Source: Anthonomus grandis grandis (lineage: Eukaryota; Arthropoda; Insecta; Coleoptera; Curculionidae). From it: a stretch of DNA of 64,000 bases. The stretch lies in assembly GCF_022605725.1 (NCBI RefSeq), contig NC_065548.1, positions 39,797,131 through 39,861,130 on the forward strand, read 5' to 3'. This document shows, piece after piece, positions 58,119-64,000 of the stretch (position 1 is the stretch's first letter; every line of letters starts with the position of its first letter). The notes beneath the pieces were generated by a model, which was not told the DNA's origin, made no database searches, and was given only the letters and a program-made list of their open reading frames with translations. The position numbers were made by a program, and so were the translations under genes.

Positions 58119-58362
58119 TGTTACGTTACGCCACTGGTTCATCCATTCGACCGTTCCCAAATTTTAGCTGACGAAGAACTATAAGAAAAACGTTTTTGTG
58201 CTTGTGTGTGAACTTTTAAATAATCAGATTTGACTGTACCGCCTAAGTCGCAAGATCGACTCAATTTTGTATTCATATTTTTTTTAAACAGTTTTTATAT
58301 TTTTAACATATTAAATTTTTTATTGAAAAAAAAGGAAACATTCTTTTATTCATTTCAAAACT
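58119..58362 (+). repeat. 3' LTR
   Basis: 244 bp, no difference from the 5' LTR seen on reading; followed by the AACA target duplication. Confidence 0.95.
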
Positions 58363-58702
58363 AACATACCGCATACCGAGAAAAAAATTGTCACCGGATC
58401 GCACCTAAAATGCCTAGTGATAAGCCGCCTGCAGTTCTCGTGCGGTTTTCCACCGATATTTCACGGGTATCAGTACTTAAAAATCGTAAACTTTTGAAAG
58501 GTTTCGGTATACAAATTAAAGAATACTTAACTAAAAGACGTCTTAATTTACTAACTAGTGCCGTTCGTTTGTTCGAAAAGGATGCATACGAAAATACATA
58601 ATTTAAAAATTATGTATTTTTCTTATGCGTTTGATATTCTAGGCCTTTCGGAAACTTGATTTTCTTCAAATTGTGATAGTAATGTTTATAATATACCGGG
58701 CT

Positions 58703-60763
58703 GCGTATTTACATACTATACTACAGCACAGATCACCATAGAACTCGGCGGCTCTGCACCGCAGTATAATATGTAATTGAGAAATGCGCCTATTTATCAC
58801 TACATACTATACTACGCTACAGAGCATTAGAAAGAAAAATGTTTTTCGTGTAAAAATTATGTGATTTGTTTGGTGCTATAAAATTGGTAGTAACAGAATG
58901 AATAAATGTGTTATGATTATTATTGGTTTTTGTTTCATTTTTGTTGGTGATTTTAATATACAAGATGAGGCGTGTTAAAATATTTAATGAATACAATGCT
59001 ACTTTAAAATTTAAAAACAATGTTATGAAGGTGTATTGTATTTTGGGTTTTAGAATTTCGATAGTGCTTTGTTTTTAAGCTACGTTTTTTATTTTAATGT
59101 ATATGAATACAAAGTATGTATCTAAATAAGAACATATAAATTGTTAGATTTTAATTAGGTGCTATCTATTTAGTTTAGATTTGAAATTTAAAGGGTTTAA
59201 TGAATAAAAATAAAGCAATTACTTTTGCTTAAAATATGAAAACAAAACCTCAAGACTTGAAGAAGTATATTTTTGTGTGTTAATGAGACAGAATGTTACG
59301 GAATATGCAAATTATTTATTTTCTTTTTATTTTACTCATCTACCTAATATTATCTACCATAGATTGGATATGTTACCTATCTATAGATAGTATTACCAAA
59401 CTAAAATAGCCCTAGAGGAAAATATTGATGACATGTTTTTTGAAGATATGATATAGGATACTCCTAACATAGAAGTGATCATAAATGAAAATAACAGTAA
59501 AGAAAAAGATGCCAGTTTTTATTTCAACAAGATATGGTTCCAAATTTGCCTTCATCATCTTCACATCCAGATGATCTACTTAAGAGAAAAGAATTTGCGG
59601 TAGAACAATTAAGTTCAAATTTTTTAAATCTCGTACAGATGGTTAAAAGAGAATCGACTCCTGAAGCAACAAATATGGTGGTGAAACTGAATAAAACATT
59701 AGAAAAAATAAAAACCTCATAGGAGCTGCTAAATCTCTTTAGTAGAATGAAGAATATTTGTCGTGGAAAAAATAATTAAAGTACAGCCTACGTCCACAAG
59801 TAGAAGATTGCAAAGACCTGGAATGACATCTGGATCAAAAAGAATTCAGACAGGAAGACCAGCAAAAAATAAATAAATCATCCGAAGACGTACGGTTCCA
59901 AGGTCACTGAATCAAGCTGTTGACTGCAATCGCCAAAACGCCAAATCTCATTAAAAAGTTGATTTTAGGCTAATTAACTATAATAAAATACTAATTTAGA
60001 TACTAATACAACTAATTAGATAATAAAGTTAAGGTACTAACATAAAGTTTGGTAGACTGAGATATTTTATTTTTATTTTACGTTAAGTACCTGTGTTTAT
60101 TTTTAATCAATATTTGTTTAATACCTATAATTTTCTATTAAAATTAATCTAATAAAATAATCTCTTATAGTCGTATCCTGACTTGGTACACCTTCTAATT
60201 CTAAACAGTTTGCTAACTTTTCTGAAATTGCAAAAAAATTTAAATAAATAATATATTTCTGTACATTCTGAAACGAAACCTATATTTTAAAATTAAACCA
60301 AATGTAGGAGTGGACTAAAGAAATTACGTTTTACGCGTACGTATTTACCTACCTTTAAAAGCCCTCAAGCCACTATTAAAATTTTTAGAGTACAACACAC
60401 CTTCACAACATTAGGTATTAGTGTTCAAATTTTCCAGTTGCATCATATTCATTAAATATTTAAACATCCTTTATCTTGTATACCGAAATATCCAAAAAAA
60501 AAATAATTATTTATTAATTATTTTGTATACATATATTAATTGTAATTATTTAAATTAATAAATAATTACACAATAATTAAATGTGTTACTACCAATTTTA
60601 CAGCACCAAACAAATCATATAAAAACATTTCTCTTTCTAATGCTCTGTAGCGTAGTATAGTATGTAGTGATAAATAAGCGCATTTCTCAACTAGCTATTA
60701 TAGTGTGGTGCAGAACCGCGGAGTTCTAGGTGCTCTGTGCTGTAGTATAGTATGTAAATACGC
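58703..60763. mobile_element. Mutator-like (or Merlin-like) DNA transposon, nonautonomous
   Basis: Perfect terminal inverted repeats for at least 30 bp (GCGTATTTACATACTATACT...), with imperfect similarity to about 215 bp in from each end (for example CTACATACTATACTACGCTA on both sides). It is flanked by a 9-bp duplication TACCGGGCT (58694-58702; 60764-60772). A 9-bp duplication fits Mutator-like elements; Merlin (8-9 bp) is the alternative. The interior has only a small decayed frame. Confidence 0.88.
59534..59876 (+). pseudogene. C-terminal transposase remnant, probably Mutator-like
   Basis: The frame MVPNLPSSSSHPDDLLKRKE to KTLEKIKTS stops at 59722. In another frame, IIKVQPTSTSRRLQRPG followed by KRIQTGRPAKNK ends at 59876. 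The V-QPT--SRR...GRP ending is like the C-terminal tails of insect MULE transposases as I remember them. No catalytic or zinc-finger domain is present, so the element depends on another copy. Confidence 0.45.
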
Positions 60764-63320
60764 TACCGGGCTATAATTTTGTGAGAGAGGATAGAGTTGG
60801 CAGTGGAGGGGGAGTTAGATTTTATATAAAAAAATCTTTACAATTCTATCGAAAAATATTCGACAATGTGTATTCTCTAGATTTTGAACATATGAGTGTT
60901 GGGTTTGAAGTGAGTGGTATGCGGATTTTGGCCCTTACTATATATAGACCACCTTCTGGAAATACCGTCACTTCTTTTAATACATTAGAAAATGTACTGG
61001 CGCAAGCAATGACACTTTGCGATTATATTTTGTTACTTGGTGATATAAGTATTAATTTACTAAATGAAAATGCAAATATAAGAAACCTTAAAAATGTTTT
61101 AAATATCTTCAACTTAAAACAATTAATAACTGAACTTACACACTATAATTTATTGTCAAATACGTCAAGTCTTATTGATGTGATTATTTCAAGTCAAGAA
61201 CTTGAAGTCATAAAAGCCATTTCTACACCTGTGTCAAGAAGCCTAACCGACCATAATTTAATATACGCCATACTAAATTTTCTAAAAATACAAAACAAAG
61301 TAAAACATTTAAAATACCGTAATTATAAAAACATTAGTTCTGAGGATTTTCGCAGAGATGCTAAGCAAATAGAGTGAAACGGAATTTATTTCACAAACAA
61401 TATTGATACAAAATTAGATATTTAAAATAAAAATATATTAAATTTAATAAATAATTACGCTGCACTTCAACAAAAATTAGTTAAAGAGAAAAATGTTATA
61501 CCATGAATAACTGATAACATAAAAATTTTAATGCATCTAAGGAATAAGGCACACAAGAAATATTTAAAAAACAAAACCCTGGGTAACTTAGAATATTATA
61601 GACAGCTAAGAAATTTTACAAAACATGCTATTACACGGAAGAAAACTACTTATTTTTACCAATTTTTTTCAAAAAAAGGAAAAGATTTACGGGACAATGC
61701 TAAAAAATTAAATATATCATCCAATAAGACAGTTGAAATTATGTGATCCAGAACAGATTTTTAACTTTTTTTCATCTACTTTTTAAGCTCCAACTCGTCA
61801 GATGACCAAATCTTTTTTTATCGTTCAAATGTCCATCCCAATGTTAATATCAAACTAAATTTTACGCTTATAGACGAGAATTCCCTGTTAAAGATTCTGA
61901 ATAGTATATCCACTGGGGCAATTGGCGATGATGGTATATCAGTAAAGGATATTAAACTTTGCTTGCCATACTGCATTCCACCCTTTTTAAATATAATAAA
62001 TGCCTGTATTTTAGAAAGTTATTTTCCATTTTCATAGAAAAAAGCAATCGTGAAGCCGCTAGCTAAAATACGAATCTTAAAAAACTAAAGGATCTAAGAC
62101 CGATCAGTCAGTATTCTTTCGGTAGTTTCTAAACTTTTTGAAAAACATATTAATAAACAATTAAACGACTTCCTAAACACGTCAAATTTTATTCCATCGT
62201 GTCCGATCTGGTTACAGCACCTCTTCTTCTTTAGTTAATCTTTTGAATGATGTTCGTCACAGTGAAGATAAGAAACTAATAACTTGCCTGGCATTTCTCG
62301 ATTTCAGCAAAGCATTCGATACGATTAGCCACAATATGCTATTAGCCAAGCTTCATTACTATGGTCTTTCTGATAATTTTTCGAACAAAATTTAATAGAT
62401 AGATCCTTTTGTGTGGATTACCAATATAGAGATACCAATTGCCACAGGTGTGCCTCAAGACTCAATTTTTGGCCCTCTGTTGTTTTCCATATATGTTGCA
62501 GATATGAGCAACTCTATTGAGAACTCCAAAATTCAACAATATGCTGATGATTCTCAAATATACACTTCATTTTGTTTAGATTATGCAAATGAAAATATTG
62601 ACAAATAACACGGACTAAATAATTTAAAAAATTCTGTGCGCCTTTTTTTAATGCTAAATATCAGATTTAAAGAATTAGGCAATTATTTGTTCCACAAATA
62701 AATAATATGTCTTTGGCCTCAGTTTCAGAGGTGAAAAATTTAGGTATACTTTTTGATGATTCGCTCACATTTTAAGCACATGTTCATAATAAATTAAAAA
62801 TTGCTTATAATAGATTAAAAAAAAATTAATTATTTTAAAAAATGGCTACCATCCTAAATAAAGTATCAATTATGTGACAGTTTACTATTATCGCTATTCG
62901 ACTACGGTGATGTGGTTTATGGTTCATCTTTGACAATGCAATTATTACAACAAATACAAAAAATACTAAACTGTATGCGTTTTTCTTACAATATTCCATT
63001 TAGAGAACTTATTAAACCTCATTTAAATAATAATAATATCCTTAATATGAGTTACCGTAGAAAAATTAATTTTTATACCTTTTTACATAAAATCTTAAAA
63101 ACTGGACAACCCTCATACCTTGAAGCGTTACTTAATCCATTTTTACACCAAGATTTGTTAATAAGTACAGGGTACCTCAACATCGCACTGTAGCTTTTCA
63201 GAAATCTTTTACATACATAGGGATTAAATTGTGGAATGATTTACCAGATGAAGTAAAAGAATTTATTTCTAAAAGATTCCTAAAATACGCTAAGCAATTT
63301 CTTATTAATGAGCAAAAATA
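60764..63320 (+). pseudogene. LINE-C ORF2: endonuclease, RT, C-terminal domain
   Basis: The start of ORF2 (DILGLSET near 58640) lies before the Mutator-like insertion. After it: REDRVGSGGGVRFYIKKSLQ, LALTIYRPPSGN, LLLGDISINLL (GDxN motif with Ile-Ser in place of Phe-Asn), LIDVIISSQ and SLTDHNLIYA (endonuclease), open to 61377. Linker 61531-61743. RT: LLKILNSISTGAIGDDGISV, LAFLDFSKAFDTISHNMLLA (motif A), GVPQDSIFGPLLFSIYVADM (motif B, Gly to Asp), IQQYADDSQIY (active site). The C-terminal block is about 62880-63193. Multiple stops and frameshifts (61374, 61744, 62037, 62390, 62606, 63190). Confidence 0.85.
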
Positions 63321-63582
63321 ACCTAAATTTTTTCCAAACCATGCATGCTGTGCTGTTGTGAGATTTTCTTGCTAAAATAAGATAGAATAATCTGTAAAAT
63401 TAATATATTTACTGTTATATTCCCTTGTTTTGTATCGCGCACGCCTTTCGCCCTTTTTTTCTGCCATTTTCTGTTCCATAGAAATCTTATTGACTTATTT
63501 ATATGTATATAGTTTAGGTTATACAGGGGTACCGCACACAAATGCAAGTTCTTGCTCAGAAGCTCAAGCTCAGAAAAAAAAT

Positions 63583-63872
63583 TATTAAAGCCCTATACAT
63601 TTTCTTGTAGAACACTCTTTCCAGACTTGAAAATTATGCCATTTGCTCGCTTATTTATTTTCAACTAGGTCATGCATATAACGCATAACCTGTCTGACTA
63701 TTCTTTGTCTAGAGGTACCCACTATGAACTTAGGGTTAACTTAAATTTGTAGATTTTTTATGGTTTTTTCTTAAGGCTTTTTAAAATTTGTATGTTTAGA
63801 TCTTATAGTTTTATTTTTTGACATTATGCAATACTTATTTGTATGAGTATATGGGACTAAATATTTGAGTAA
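63583..63872 (+). mobile_element. LINE family A, copy 3 (3' fragment)
   Basis: It matches 21978-22480 of copy 1, including TGTAGAACACTCTTTCCAGA and CATAACCTGTCTGACTATTC, with an internal deletion of about 190 bp after about 63749. It ends AAATATTTGAGTAATGCAA. A 5'-truncated insertion by the same family. Confidence 0.8.
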
Positions 63873-64000
63873 TGCAAATAAACAACTAATTTAGTATTTA
63901 CCCAAAAAGAAAAATTTGAGTTGCTTGACTACTATACTATTATAAACAGTTACCGCCCAGCAACGCGGAGCTTTTAATCGATAGCAGGGGCTGTTATTAG

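Larger units (their letters stand above)
54464..58362 (+). mobile_element. Gypsy/errantivirus-type LTR retrotransposon, young but internally deleted
   Basis: It has two 244-bp LTRs that I could not tell apart by eye, a 4-bp target duplication AACA (54460-54463; 58363-58366), a primer-binding-like site directly after the 5' LTR and a purine tract directly before the 3' LTR. It contains gag, then RNase H and integrase, then a stub of env. Protease, RT and nearly all of env are absent; pol has frameshifts. Total length 3899 bp. Identical LTRs indicate a very recent insertion. Confidence 0.93.
54245..58600 (+). pseudogene. LINE-C ORF1, interrupted by the Gypsy element
   Basis: The upstream part has a coiled-coil-like stretch (ISLENENKHLKGLIDIQEQS) and LRNQNIRIFSV, the usual start of the RNA-binding region of LINE ORF1. 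A stop follows near 54407. After the Gypsy insertion, KKIVTGSHLKC, PPAVLVRFSTDISRVSVLKN and LLKGFGIQIKEYLTKRRLNL match the C-terminal part. A one-base frame change occurs near 58409. It ends at 58599-58601. Confidence 0.75.
54137..63320 (+). mobile_element. LINE family C, split by a Gypsy element and a Mutator-like element
   Basis: Four parts of one LINE: 54137-54463 and 58363-58600 (ORF1), 58600-58702 and 60764-63320 (ORF2). The Gypsy element (54464-58362) and the Mutator-like element (58703-60763) interrupt it. Removing each with one copy of its target duplication rejoins the frames (TKLKVNIPHTEKKIVT in ORF1; NVYNIPGYNFVREDR in ORF2). The 3' end is near 63320. Confidence 0.85.

Overview
This is an A/T-rich eukaryotic window with no bacterial-style gene organisation. 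I found no intact host gene, rRNA, tRNA or CRISPR array. The mixture of DD41D mariner-like elements with long inverted repeats, a BED-finger hAT element, an insect-type Gypsy element with env traces and several LINE families points to an insect. A beetle is my guess, but the sequence alone does not prove it. Almost everything recognisable is a transposable element, many nested inside one another.

Layout. 1-6.2 kb: the right part of a DD41D mariner (M1), a LINE with a (TTA)n tail, and a decayed mariner (M2). 6.5-11.4 kb: a hairpin MITE, an RTE-like RT relic and weak orphan ORFs in A/T-rich DNA. 11.4-22.5 kb: a 5'-truncated LINE (family A) split by a hAT element. The hAT has 17-bp perfect TIRs and an 8-bp target duplication, and itself holds a DDE element of an unusual type (possibly Sola-like) and a mariner with about 700-bp TIRs (M3). 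22.5-35.3 kb: a row of mariners: M4, split by a LINE; M5, which contains foldback element M6, which contains M7; and M8, which carries a piece of a WD40 gene resembling TBL3/UTP13. 37.7-43.6 kb: a decayed Gypsy/errantivirus-like relic with pol and env traces, holding M9. M9 is a mariner whose transposase reads through without a defect once one 58-bp intron is removed. 44-48.7 kb: LINE fragments on both strands and a 149-bp tandem repeat. 49.3 kb: a second hairpin MITE. 50.6 and 52.2 kb: transposase relics. 52.6-54.1 kb: a second family A LINE. 54.1-63.3 kb: another LINE (family C), with a Gypsy element bearing indistinguishable 244-bp LTRs in its ORF1 and a 2.06-kb Mutator-like element with a 9-bp duplication in its ORF2. 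63.6-63.9 kb: a third family A fragment.

How the parts relate. At three sites, mentally removing an insertion and one copy of its target duplication rejoins the surrounding LINE reading frame (hAT in LINE-A, Gypsy in LINE-C ORF1, Mutator-like element in LINE-C ORF2). These insertion calls are therefore well supported. The likely youngest elements are M9 (intact transposase, long TIRs) and the 54.5-58.4 kb Gypsy element. The latter has lost protease, RT and nearly all of env, so it must have moved with proteins supplied by another copy, or lost them after insertion. The most unusual items are the WD40 gene fragment inside M8, the insertion of M7 at the exact centre of a palindrome, and the intact intron-containing DD41D gene of M9.
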